Assembly (NCBI GenBank): GCA_963714415.1
Contig: CAVQOL010000007.1
Location: forward strand, 1 to 64,000
DNA length: 64,000 nt
Direction: 5' to 3'
DNA from: JAGXRK01 sp963714415
GTDB lineage: Bacteria; Bacteroidota; Ignavibacteria; Ignavibacteriales; Ignavibacteriaceae
Shown: positions 47,835-56,993 of the stretch, one piece after another
How positions within the stretch are numbered: the stretch's first letter is position 1
Layout of the letters: every line of letters begins with the position of its first letter
Notes under the pieces: model-generated
The model's database searches: none
Seen by the model: only the letters and a program-made list of their open reading frames with translations
What the model was told of the DNA's origin: nothing
Made by a program: the position numbers and the translations under genes

Positions 47835-48216
47835 TTAGTTAAGAACTTCAGTAAATATATTTTCTACTGTTACGGTTGTTTGAACTTTTACATAATCCGT
47901 GCCAGTTACTATTTCATTTCCGGTTCCTGTTATTACAACTGATATCGGCAGAGATATCAGCCTCATACTCTCCGTTTACAGTAATTTTAAGATCATCCGG
48001 AATTTGCCAACTCTCGAAACTATTTCCCCCGCCGCCTAATTTCGTTGGTTTTTTATAGTGCTGATATGCCATATTTGCAAGATTTATATTTTCAGTTATA
48101 ACAATATCTCTTTTAGAATCAATAGAATGCTGCTTATAAAGATGATTACCAAAAACTATGGCTATCCCTACTATTATCATCCCCAGAACTATTAAAAGTA
48201 ATTGCTGCTGACCCAT
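47835..48216 (-). CDS. Pilin-like protein 2 with minimal leader (one frameshift)
   Basis: Paralogue of the preceding protein: MGQQQLLLIVLGMIIVGIAI helix, then NLANMAYQHYKKPTKLGGGGN and a beta domain. I use the ATG at 48216 because AGGAG is 9 bases away from it and only 3 from the ATG at 48222; it also gives the same MGQQQ start as its paralogue. The uninterrupted frame ends at 47914 in a non-protein-like tail. Removing one base at about 47941–47946 extends it with SVVITGTGNEIVTGTDYVK and stops at 47835, for ~127 residues, like pilin 1. First gene after the putative sigma-54 promoter. Confidence 0.72.
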
Positions 48217-48255
48217 AACCATAAACTCCTAAAGACTAATACTAATAAAAGATAA

Positions 48256-48271
48256 CCCGAATCTGGTGCCA
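48256..48271 (-). promoter_or_regulatory. Candidate sigma-54 promoter for the pilin-like genes
   Basis: On the minus strand TTGGCACCAGATTCGGG has a perfect -24 box (TTGGCAC). The -12 box is imperfect (TCGG for TTGC, so GG-N10-GG rather than GG-N10-GC). A start point near 48245 would leave a ~30-base leader with AGGAG. The imperfect -12 keeps the call moderate. Confidence 0.4.
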
Positions 48272-48316
48272 ACACGATAATTATCAAAATTTCAAGGAAA
48301 CTATAACTTGTCGTAA

Positions 48317-48340
48317 TTTTTACAGGAAATAATTACCCGC
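48317..48340 (-). promoter_or_regulatory. Putative activator site A
   Basis: TTTTTACAGGAAATAATTACCCGC contains the near-palindrome GGAAATAATTACC; its centre is about 85 bp upstream of the predicted pilin start point. Related to sites B and C. Confidence 0.45.
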
Positions 48341-48378
48341 TCTATAAGAAATCAAATAAAAATACTTCCTTGAAAAGT

Positions 48379-48401
48379 CTTAAGGAAAATAATTACCGAT
48401 A
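48379..48401 (-). promoter_or_regulatory. Putative activator site B
   Basis: CTTAAGGAAAATAATTACCG, with core GGAAAATAATTACC (one base longer than A). About 62 bp beyond site A, close to six helical turns. Confidence 0.4.
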
Positions 48402-48510
48402 ATATAAAAAACAAAGGTAATAATGAAATGAATGCTGCGCCATAATGAAAAAGTGTTTCAGAGTTTAACAAAAAATATAAAATCTATAAAATTAGAACTA
48501 ATTATAAGTA

Positions 48511-48535
48511 GTTTTTACAGGTATTATTTACCCGC
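48511..48535 (-). promoter_or_regulatory. Putative activator site C
   Basis: GTTTTTACAGGTATTATTTA followed by CCCGC. It shares the flanks TTTTTACAGG and ACCCGC with site A; its core GGTATTATTTACC has perfect outer arms GGTA/TACC. Confidence 0.4.
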
Positions 48536-48678
48536 AGATTAATTTGTGCTAAAAATTGTTTGTTTATGCAACTCGTGAGTCTAACAAACAAGGTTGTTAA
48601 AATAGTTTAGTACAGAAATGATACAAAGGACAAATAAAATTGCGCAGAAATATAAAGATGTCTGAATACACATTTATT

Positions 48679-48788
48679 GAGTCTGTCAGAGAACTAGTTA
48701 TTGTCACTTTTAAATCATTTTCAAAGGGTTAGATTCCGAAACAGACTGCCGTTAGGCAGGTTCGGAATGACAGTATTCGGACAGACTC
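48679..48788. repeat. Inverted-repeat element with 9-bp ends
   Basis: Outer arms GAGTCTGTC (48679–48687) and GACAGACTC (48780–48788) enclose TTGTCA, then GATTCCGAA and TTCGGAATGACA, with a CTGCCGTTAGGCAG hairpin inside. Same family style as the other TGTCA...TGACA elements. Confidence 0.7.
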
Positions 48789-48992
48789 TATTTACATAAC
48801 TGCATTTCCTCACCTTTTGTTTTTGAATGGTTGATTGATTTGATGATTGTCTAGCTACTTTGGTTCTGGAAAAACTTTGGTGGATGAAATTTGGTGACTG
48901 GCTACACTTAATCTTTAACCTTCAATAAATTATGCACCTACACTTAATTTTGGATGGACAATTTGGTGAATAGGTTTTTGGATACGATTGCT

Positions 48993-49070
48993 AAGTCTCG
49001 GAGAGACGACCTGTTTGTAGCTGTAATAAATAAATAACATTAAAGAGCTCCAGGGGAGCGATCTGTTAAA
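48993..49070. repeat. Hairpin repeats of the 'GACCTGTTTGTAGC' type
   Basis: Contains AGTCTCGGAGAGACGACCTG followed by TTTGTAGC, and GAGCTCCAGGGGAGCGATCT, two short hairpins each followed by GA(C/T)CTGTT. This pattern is familiar from intergenic repeats of this bacterial group; I cannot confirm copy number. The rest of 48789–49345 shows no gene. Confidence 0.4.
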
Positions 49071-49345
49071 CTTCGTTGCTCTTCTGTTTTGCGGTGGTTT
49101 ATAATTGTTTTGGATATTGTTGAGTATATATAAGAATTGTATCAACTATTATTTCATACTTTAAATGGATTGGGGTTAACGCCTATGCTGTAAAAGGTCC
49201 ATTAATGAAAAAACAAAATATGTTGATGCAGTAAATGAATAGAAGCCATAAAAAATATTACTAGGAGAAAGTGTAAAAGCAGAACTTTCATGTATTTTCA
49301 AGTTCTGTCAGAAAATTTTCGATTACTGAAGCAGATGAAAATTGT

Positions 49346-49661
49346 TTAATATCTTCTGCTTTTATATTTATTAGCAGACCTTCTGGTATAGTTTGGGAAA
49401 TTAAGCCTTGTGTTTGGGCGATAACTAGCTTTTTTCCGAAACTTGTTCTTTGTTGTATAATGGGAAGATTTTAATTTCAACTTTGGTTGTTTATACGAAG
49501 TTGTGTCTTTTTGAATACTTTTTTGTGCTTGATGATTTATATGAAGTACGGAATGATTTCGGTTTATAAGAACGAGAATTATATCTTTTTTGAGCAAAAT
49601 TCTCAGCACTAAACCCAATAGTAAATATAATACCAATTATTAAAATAAATAGTTTATTCAT
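49346..49661 (-). CDS. Small basic secreted protein (one frameshift)
   Basis: The ATG at 49661 (GAGAGGG upstream) gives a signal peptide MNKLFILIIGIIFTIGFSAENFAQ followed by an Arg/Lys/Ser/Tyr-rich chain (KRYNSRSYKPKSFRTSYKSSS). The frame then shifts in a five-base homopolymer at 49508–49512. Dropping one base continues as DTTSYKQPKLKLKSSHY and ends RRSANKYKSRRY at 49346, about 105 residues. Net charge is strongly positive, with no cysteines and no recognised domain. It may bind surface polysaccharide or nucleic acid, but nothing shows this directly. Confidence 0.5.
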
Positions 49662-50164
49662 TAGATAGCCCTCTCAAATGACTACACTTGAATCTATTAT
49701 TTAAATTAATAAAAATCAATTACTAAAAAGCACATAACAATCTTAGTATATACAATCCTTATTGTATTTGACCAAGACCAAGAAGTTTTGTTGTACTATT
49801 CATTGTTAAACAATCACAAATAAAACAAAATTAGGCGTGATTTTTTAACCTGTATTCTCTTTTTATTAAATTATGACACCTTATTATTAATCCAATAAAT
49901 GTGCCGAAATAATTATCTGTTTTTTGCTGATTTTTTAGCTATAATCATTCAATATAATGTTTCAAATTCATTCATTAATTTTTTAGACTGTTAAATATTT
50001 AGAAACAACTAAATTTAATAATTACATTGGTTCTTTATTATTTAGCCTCTGCAAAAAGTCAAGGAGCCCAACCTTAATCTGTAAAATGTTGGGAAGGACA
50101 GAAATTAATTTGCGGTTAAATATCCGAAATCATTTTAATTTATTATAATAATAAAATCACTTAT
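49662..50164. other. AT-rich gap without recognised features
   Basis: No plausible gene, RNA or hairpin terminator is visible. It is the leader side of the small basic secreted protein gene and the downstream side of the sulfatase-like gene. Confidence 0.4.
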
Positions 50165-51746
50165 TCACAAAGAATCAATTACCAGAGTATAGGGACTTTG
50201 AGGTTTGGCCAATTTTGAAAAATAACTTTTATCCTCAAGCAGTTCCAGTCTCACAATTAAAAAATTTATTGAAAATAATTCTGAAGGAATTTACAGGAGT
50301 AATTGAATCATAAACAGGCAAATCACTGGAATCAGGGAAAAAGTATGCATTTAATATTGGAACTCTTTCTGCGTATGTGGCGGAATCCGGAGATATCCAA
50401 ATCTAATAACGATGCCGGTCCATGATCAGCTTGCAAAATAATAATTGGATGATCTTTTATCACTAAACATTAGTCCTATCTAGCATATCAAGAACCATAT
50501 CATTAAGAGCCTGTAATTGAGCAATGTATTTTTTCTTGTACTCGGTCTGTCTTGCACCATCAAAACCATGAAAATCGGAACCATCATCAAAACTTAGCCT
50601 ATCATTTTTTGACTGTGTAGCAAGCCAATTTTCTTCCGCAAGAACAAATGGCGGATGAGGAGCTATAATATGTGCAAACAAAAATATGGGATTTTCCTGA
50701 TTCTTAATCTCAGGAATTTTATTAAGAGTAAAAATTATCCTTTGCCTTTGTAAATATCTTGGAGAGCTGCTTGGGAATTATTTGAAGCAAATAATGAAAA
50801 GGCGTTGTGTTCAGTATCATATTTTCAAATTCATCTAATGAGAAATTCTGGCGAAAAGTATAAATCTGAATTTTTAATTTCAGTACCGGTGTACCCTGTT
50901 GAAAAAGTTACGAACTTGTAACCGATACGACGTAGAATTTCAGCAACTTTGTTATTTTTAATTTTTGAACTTAAGTATTGAGTGTATTTTTCTGTCCACT
51001 TTAGAATCATTATTAGGGATTTCAAGATATTCCATATTTAAAGAGGATGCTAACGAAAAAAGTGTGGTTTGGGCATAATTAGCATTACTTTTTCTGGCAA
51101 TAAAAAATCCACGATTTTCTAATTCATTATAAAATTTTTCATTGTCAAAGCCATAAACAGATTTTAATACATCACCTCGCCCATAACCATCTAGTATAAT
51201 ATAATATATATCCGGTTTTTTCAGGTCTTTCATGATTTTGAATGCTGATATCAATTTCATTGACTCGGACTCAATTTTATAATCGAGATTCTGCTTCGTT
51301 CTGGATCAGAGTAAGTAAAAACAATAATCAAAGGATAAACCAACAATGCAAAACTGATAAAATTTAAAAGACCAGTTACGGGAAGAAAATTCTTAAAGTA
51401 CTTAACGATCCAATAAACAATTATTAATAGTATTAGTAGAAAGTTAATCGACAAATATAAATCGCTGCTGATACCAATCGATTTTTTCAGGAAATTTATT
51501 TATTGCCCCAATTATATGCCCATAGGAAAAAAAGAGAATGACAATTAAGCTTGTTATAACAGAGCTTTTATATCTGTTTTTTATTAATAAATTTATAATC
51601 AACCAGATTAAAATCGTCGCGGACACAGATAATACGACAGGCAAATAAATATGATCTATCGCTATCAGTGAAATATTATTTGTATATAAAAATAATATGG
51701 GATAGATTGATAAAAGAATCGGGTGAACTGGTATTTTTTTTAACAC
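50165..51746 (-). pseudogene. Membrane sulfatase/phosphotransferase-like gene broken by several frameshifts
   Basis: Pieces in order along the minus strand trace one ~520-residue alkaline-phosphatase-superfamily protein. First come four to five membrane helices (HPILLSIYPILFLY, LSVSATILIWLIINLL, SVITSLIVILFFSYGH, FLLILLIIVYWIVKYF). Then the catalytic domain: DIYYIILDGYGRGDVL (first metal site), YAQTTLFSLASSLNMEYL (the Thr nucleophile region), AHIIAPHPPFVL and IIILQADHGPASLL (second metal site). It ends with VYDSITPVNSFRIIFNKFF and LLEDKSYFSK. At least five frame changes occur, and the start may be GTG at 51746. It follows the methyltransferase gene by 11 bp. Relatives transfer phosphoethanolamine or phosphoglycerol to envelope glycans. 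Confidence 0.7.
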
Positions 51747-51757
51747 TTTTGCTTCTA

Positions 51758-53139
51758 CTATTTAAGTTTCATTAAATATAATGATCTGCCGGATTCAGTG
51801 ACTTTTTGTTTTTGAATAATATCATATTTCCGGGTAAAGATTTTTTCGAAATATGATTCATTATAGTTTAAATATATGTCTTTTCTATTGGCAAGTAAAC
51901 GTTGAACCTGAATATCTTCCTTCGGTACAAATTCAATTATAAGAAATTCTGACAACTCTGAAAAAAGTAATACCAGCCTTTCAAAAGGAACGTTGTTTGA
52001 AATCGACAGATGATGAATCAGGGCTAACGCCATTACAGCATCAACTTTTTTTCTCTTCAGAAATGAATCTCTTTCCCTGTTATGCCATCCTAAATCCGGA
52101 CTGGGATTTGTTAAGTCTAACAGAAGGGGTAAAATATTTTTTTCTTTTTTAGTCTTTACTTCAAGATAATTTAGTTCAACACAATAAGGATCAAAGTCAC
52201 AGGATATTGTAAAAATATTTTTTTCGCCAGCTATTCTACTGAACAATCCAGTATTAGCCCCTAAATCCATAATAGTATCAGGATTTATTAGTTGAAGGTA
52301 CTCGTCAAGGATTTTTCGCTTTTTCTCAAATTCAATATGCTTATAGGAATTATCATTGTAATAATCTCGCCAAATAGATTTACTAATTTTAAGATTAATT
52401 TTTTTAATTGATTTCTCCAGATTCTCAATCAATCCCATTAGACCGAGTTTAGTAATCCTGACATTTCGTTTCTTTGTACTCTGTGCTGATGCATACTTCT
52501 CGCTTAATGAATGAAGAAAAATGTGTGAAAAAATCGAGGGTTTGAAATGTGATCTTACTGGCAATAATTTATTTACTAAGTCTAGTGGAATACCGTCTAT
52601 AAAAAGAGATAATAATCTGTTCAATCTTACATCTTTGTATTTCATTAAAAGAAGAGGTGCCAGAAAGTGACTGCAAAACTGACGGTATGCAATCCAAGGC
52701 TCTCCTTCAACATATTTTTCAAAGGATAATGTGTCTATTAGAATAGGTTTTCCATTCGGAATTGGATATTAAAAGCAGAACTATCTTTCAGACTCATGCC
52801 ATATTCAAAGGCAATCTTCTGAATTCTTAGAGTAAGAAGTGCTGCATCCTTTAGTTGAGTAAAAGACCACTCATACGGGTATGAAATAAAAGGCAATTGT
52901 TCGGGTTGAACAATTTTATAAATATTTTGGTCATCATTTTTTTCATCAGCAAGTTCGATGTGAGGAATTAAAAGATTTTCATCAATTAATTTATTATACA
53001 AGCCTGAGGATATTAAAAAATCATAATTTTCTTGATAAGAATACGAGATCGCCCGGTAAATTCTACCATTCCTGGTAAAAATATATCCGCTTGGATCTCT
53101 GAAAGACGCCGCAGATATTTCAAAATTAGAATTAGTCAA
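51758..53139 (-). CDS. SAM-dependent methyltransferase of the DPGTGSY/sulfatase cassette (one frameshift)
   Basis: About 460 residues when repaired. The N-terminal family-specific domain (ASFRDPSGYIFTRNGRIYR, PEQLPFISYPYEWSFTQLK, ALLTLRIQKIAFEYGMSLKD) runs into a stop at 52738, but the continuation PNGKPILIDTLSFEKY, then GEPWIAYRQFCSHFLAPLLL, lies in another frame leading to the second half. One base is missing near 52757. The C-terminal Rossmann domain has motif I DLGANTGLFSRIA and VDAVMALALIHHLS. The start is a TTG overlapping the previous stop (TTGA). The acceptor is unknown; neighbours suggest an envelope glycan. Confidence 0.82.
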
Positions 53140-53327
53140 GAATCTTTTGATTTGGAAAATTTATTAGAAAAAAAATTAATAATCTTTCTCCAATATATTT
53201 TTATGGCGAACAAACTTCCTAAAATTGTAGCAATTAACAATTGCAGCAAATAACTTCCAGTCCCTGGATCAACGTAGGCTAAAAGAATTTTAAAAGTATT
53301 GCTGGTAATAATAATATCACAAAACAT
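53136..53327 (-). CDS. Small membrane protein with DPGTGSY motif
   Basis: 63 residues with GGAG upstream of the ATG at 53327. The central motif YVDPGTGSYLLQLLIATILG is followed by a helix and AIKIYWRKIINFF. This short 'DPGTGSY' protein is a recurring companion of methyltransferase and sulfatase-like genes. The motif begins the transmembrane helix and may cap or ligate something at the membrane face. Its stop overlaps the start of the methyltransferase, so it opens the cassette. Biochemical role unknown. Confidence 0.75.
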   Translation of the reverse strand: MFCDIIITSNTFKILLAYVDPGTGSYLLQLLIATILGSLFAIKIYWRKIINFFSNKFSKSKDS

Positions 53328-53412
53328 AAATTAAATCTCCATAATTAATTCTTTATAGAATTTCCCAATAATTAATTTATATTCACTTCAAATATGGGAC
53401 CAAAATTATATC

Positions 53413-55184
53413 CTATCTAACTTTTATATGCAGTTCTCTCAACTGTTCTTCACTTGCAACTGAAGGTGAATCATCCATCAGTGATACTGCGCTTGCAGTT
53501 TTGGGAAATGCAATTACATCACGGATTGAATTTTCACCTGCAAATATCATAGCCATTCTGTCAAATCCGAAAGCAATGCCGCCGTGAGGTGGTGCACCAT
53601 ATTTAAAGGCATTCATTAAAAATCCGAATTTATATTGTGCTTCTTCATTAGTAATACCTAGAGCTTTAAACATTTTTGCCTGTAAATCTGATTGATGTAT
53701 TCTTATACTTCCTCCGGCAATCTCGTTTCCGTTAAGGACTAAATCATAAGCACGGGCTTTTACTTTGCCGGGATCTGTTTCCATCTTATCAACATCTTCC
53801 AATCGTGGTGATGTAAAAGGATGATGCATTGCATAATATCTTTTTGTGTCTTCATCCCACTCGAATAATGGGAAGTCGGTTACCCAAAGCAGTTTTGGTT
53901 CCGACATCTGGTTTAATAAGATTCAAGACGTTTTGCCATTTCAAATCTCAGATAACCCATTATAGATAATGTTTTAATTCTTGTACCGGAAAGAATGAAA
54001 ATCAGATCTCCTGCTTTTGCACCCAGGACATCAATAAGATTTTTCTTTTCTTCATCATTAAAGAATTTTACAACGGGAGCTTCGAGTTCATTGTCTTCTT
54101 TAACTCGCATCCATATCAAGCCTTTAGCACCGAGCTTTTTTACAAAGTCTGTAAGTACATCCAGTTGATTACGTGTGTATTCACCGCAACCCGGGGCAAG
54201 CAATCCTGTTACTATTCCGTTTTCATTACTAAAATCTTTAAACACTTTAAAATCAGAGTTCTTGAAAACATTATTAAGAGTTATCATTTCAAGATCGAAG
54301 CGAAGATCGGGTTTATCACTTCCGTATTTTTCCATTGCCTCATCAAAGGAAAGTCGTGGAATTGGAATTTGGAGTTCTTTGTTCCAAACTTCTTTGAATA
54401 AAACTTTCATCATACCTTCCATCATACTGAAGATATCTTCCTGGTCAACAAAGGACATTTCAACATCTATCTGAGTAAACTCCGGTTGACGATCTGCTCT
54501 TAAATCTTCATCACGGAAACATTTTACAATCTGGAAGTATCGGTCAAATCCGGCAACCATTAATAACTGCTTATATTGCTGAGGTGATTGCGGAAGAGCG
54601 TAAAACTTTCCTTTATGCAGTCTGCTTGGTACAAGATAATCTCTTGCACCTTCGGGAGTTGATTTCATTAACACAGGAGTTTCAACTTCAACAAAATTAT
54701 TTTCGTCAAAATATTTTCTAACTAGCTGATACATTTTATGTCTAAGCAAAATATTTTTTTGAAGTGGTGGCCTTCGTAAATCAAGGTATCTGTACTTTAA
54801 CCGAAGATCTTCGTGAGAATCTATTTCATCTTTAATTAGGAATGGAGGTGTTTCTGATTCATTCAGAATAATCAGTTTATCAACCATAACATCAACATAA
54901 CCAGTAGGAAGTTCAGGATTATCTGTGTCTGCAGGTCTTTTTCTTACTTTGCCTTCAACAGATAACACAAATTCACTTCGGATATCTTTAGCTGCATTGT
55001 GTGCTTCTAAATTATAATTAGGTTCAAAAACGATTTGAGTAATACCATATCTGTCGCGTAGTTCTATAAAAATTACTCCTCCAAGGTCTCTTCGTCTGTC
55101 AACCCAGCCGTTTAGAATAACTTTTTCACCAATGTTCTTTTCTCTTAATTCTCCGCAATTGTGCGTCCGTCTCTTAAACTGCAT
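53413..55184 (-). CDS. aspS: Aspartyl-tRNA synthetase (one frameshift)
   Basis: Class II synthetase charging tRNA-Asp. An OB-fold anticodon-binding domain (residues 1–105, NGWVDRRRDLGGVIFIELRDR) leads to the catalytic core: motif 1 near RHKMYQLVRKYFDENNFVEVETP, motif 2 FRDEDLRADRQPEFTQID, an insertion (GAD) domain (~290–415) and motif 3 GIAFGFDRMAM. The frame breaks at about 53920–53924, where a base seems missing; from there MSEPKLLWVTDFPLFEWD continues to a normal end. The repaired length of ~590 residues equals the bacterial-type enzyme. Being essential, it is strong evidence that this frameshift is a sequence error. Confidence 0.94.
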
Positions 55185-55374
55185 TATAATAAATTTAACT
55201 CCTGTTTGTTTTCAGGGCGAAAGATAATTATTTGAGCGTGTTTAAACAACCTTAGAATTTAAGTAAGAGTATGAGTAAAATTGAGAACGAACGGAAGAAG
55301 CTTACTAAATAAAGAAAGATTTTTCACACTTAATTCATACTTCAAACACTTAGCAATATTCATTAGCTTTGTAT

Positions 55375-56650
55375 ATGAATTTCCTCGAAATAATTAAAAA
55401 AGAAGAGAGACGGCTATTCTCTCGATAAAACCGAAATTTACTTCGCAATAAATCACTTTACAGCCGGTAAAGTACCCGACTACCAATTCTCCGCTTTTCT
55501 AATGGCTGGATTCTTAAACGGATTCACGAAGCAGGAAACATCTTATCTCACCGAAGCAATGCTTTACAGCGGAAAAGTTGTTGATCTTTCAACAATTAAA
55601 GGATTAAAGGTTGATAAACACTCCACTGGCGGAGTTGGTGATAAGACATCGTTAATAATAGCTCCAATCACTGCGGCTGCTGGAGTGTCTGTTCCGATGA
55701 TCTCAGGTCGCGGACTCGGACATACAGGCGGAACACTTGATAAACTTGAGTCAATTCCCGGGTTCAGAACGAATCTTTCATTATCAGAATTTAAAAATGT
55801 ATTAAGGAAATGCGGTGCGGTTTTAATCGGACAAACAAAAGAAATTGCTCCTGCCGACAAACTTATTTACGCTCTTCGCGATGTTACTGCTACGGTAGAA
55901 TCTATACCATTAATTACAGCTAGTATAATGAGCAAGAAACTTGCGGAAGGAATTGATGCGCTGGTTCTTGATGTAAAAACCGGCAGCGGCGCTTTTATGA
56001 AAGATATGAAGAATGCAGAAAAACTTGCCGCCTCACTATCAAACACAGCCAAGTCGTTTAACAAAAAATGTGTGACTTTTATAACTGATATGAATCAGCC
56101 ACTTGGCAATTATATCGGCAATTGGCTTGAAGTTTATGAATCTGTTGAAATACTGAGAGGAAGAATTAAAAACGATCTTTATGATCTTTCAATTTTACTT
56201 GCCGGAGCTATGATATATCTCGGCAAAAAAGCATCTTCATTAGAATCCGGGAAGAAGGTTGCCGTTGAAATGATTGAATCCGGTCAGGCATATAAAAAGT
56301 TTCTTCAGATTGTAAAACTTCAAGGTGGTGATATTTCTTATATTGAAAATCCCGGTAAATATCCGCCATCAAAATTTGCTGTGAAACTGAAAGCAAAACA
56401 AAATGGTTATCTTAAAGAAATAGATAACTATCAATTTGGAATGGCTGCTCTTGAATTAGGTGCAGGAAGATTAACAAAAGATGATAAGATCGATCCAAAA
56501 GCAGGAATTGTTTTTAACAATAAGATTGGAGACTATATTAATAAAGGTGATGTAATTGCTGAATTATATACGGATAAAAAACAGAGTATTTCACAAGCTC
56601 AAAAAAGAATTGAATCTTCAATTGGGTTTTCAAATCAAAAGAAAAAGTGA
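55375..56650 (+). CDS. Pyrimidine-nucleoside (thymidine) phosphorylase (frameshift in codon ~8)
   Basis: Cleaves pyrimidine nucleosides with phosphate to free base and pentose-1-phosphate. The ATG at 55375 gives MNFLEIIKK; removing one A from the six-A run at 55396–55401 continues KRDGYSLDKTEIYFAINHFT and then GKVPDYQFSAFLMAGFLNGF, the normal N-terminal helical domain. Without the repair, only an internal ATG at 55502 is available. Catalytic and phosphate-site stretches DKHSTGGVGDKTSLIIAP, SGRGLGHTGGTLDKLESIPG and VLDVKTGSGAFMK are intact. About 424 residues. It acts in nucleoside salvage; divergent from aspS. Confidence 0.9.
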
Positions 56651-56720
56651 GAAAAGTGAAACTTGTTAAAAAAATTATTACTTAAAGTTTTATTGAATAA
56701 TTATCAAAAAGTAAAGATTC

Positions 56721-56849
56721 TGTCTCGTACATCTGTTATTGTCAGCCTGTCCGTAGCTAACGGATTGTTTTAGTTTCGCAATTTAAACTATGATCAAAAC
56801 TAAGGATTCCGATCCCTATAAATAGCGGCGGAATGACAGTTTTGAGACA
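56721..56849. repeat. Inverted-repeat element (TGTCTC...GAGACA)
   Basis: Outer TGTCTC/GAGACA arms enclose ATTGTCAGCC, GGATTCCGA and CGGAATGACAG, resembling the element at 48679. CAGCCTGTCCGTAGCTAACG near the left end is another seed familiar from intergenic repeats. No coding capacity. Confidence 0.65.
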
Positions 56850-56866
56850 ACTAATTTCGTCATTAT

Positions 56867-56891
56867 AGCCGGGCACTGTCCGGCTTTTTTA
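56867..56891 (+). terminator. Rho-independent terminator
   Basis: 6-bp stem AGCCGG/CCGGCT around GCACTGT followed by seven T. Confidence 0.85.
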
Positions 56892-56993
56892 TTATAATTA
56901 ATTATTATTTAATCATATTTATCGGGATTTGATTCCATAATTTTCTTATCTTAACAAATATTTCAAATCATAATAATCAAAGAGGTAATCACT

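Noticed and set aside
48317..48535. CRISPR-like or riboswitch element upstream of the pilins
   Set aside because: Three short, unevenly spaced sites with divergent intervals and no cas genes; no conserved riboswitch fold is apparent. Operator-like sites fit better.
48930..49145. A 71-codon minus-strand frame
   Set aside because: It runs through hairpin repeats, has no ribosome site and no protein-like pattern.
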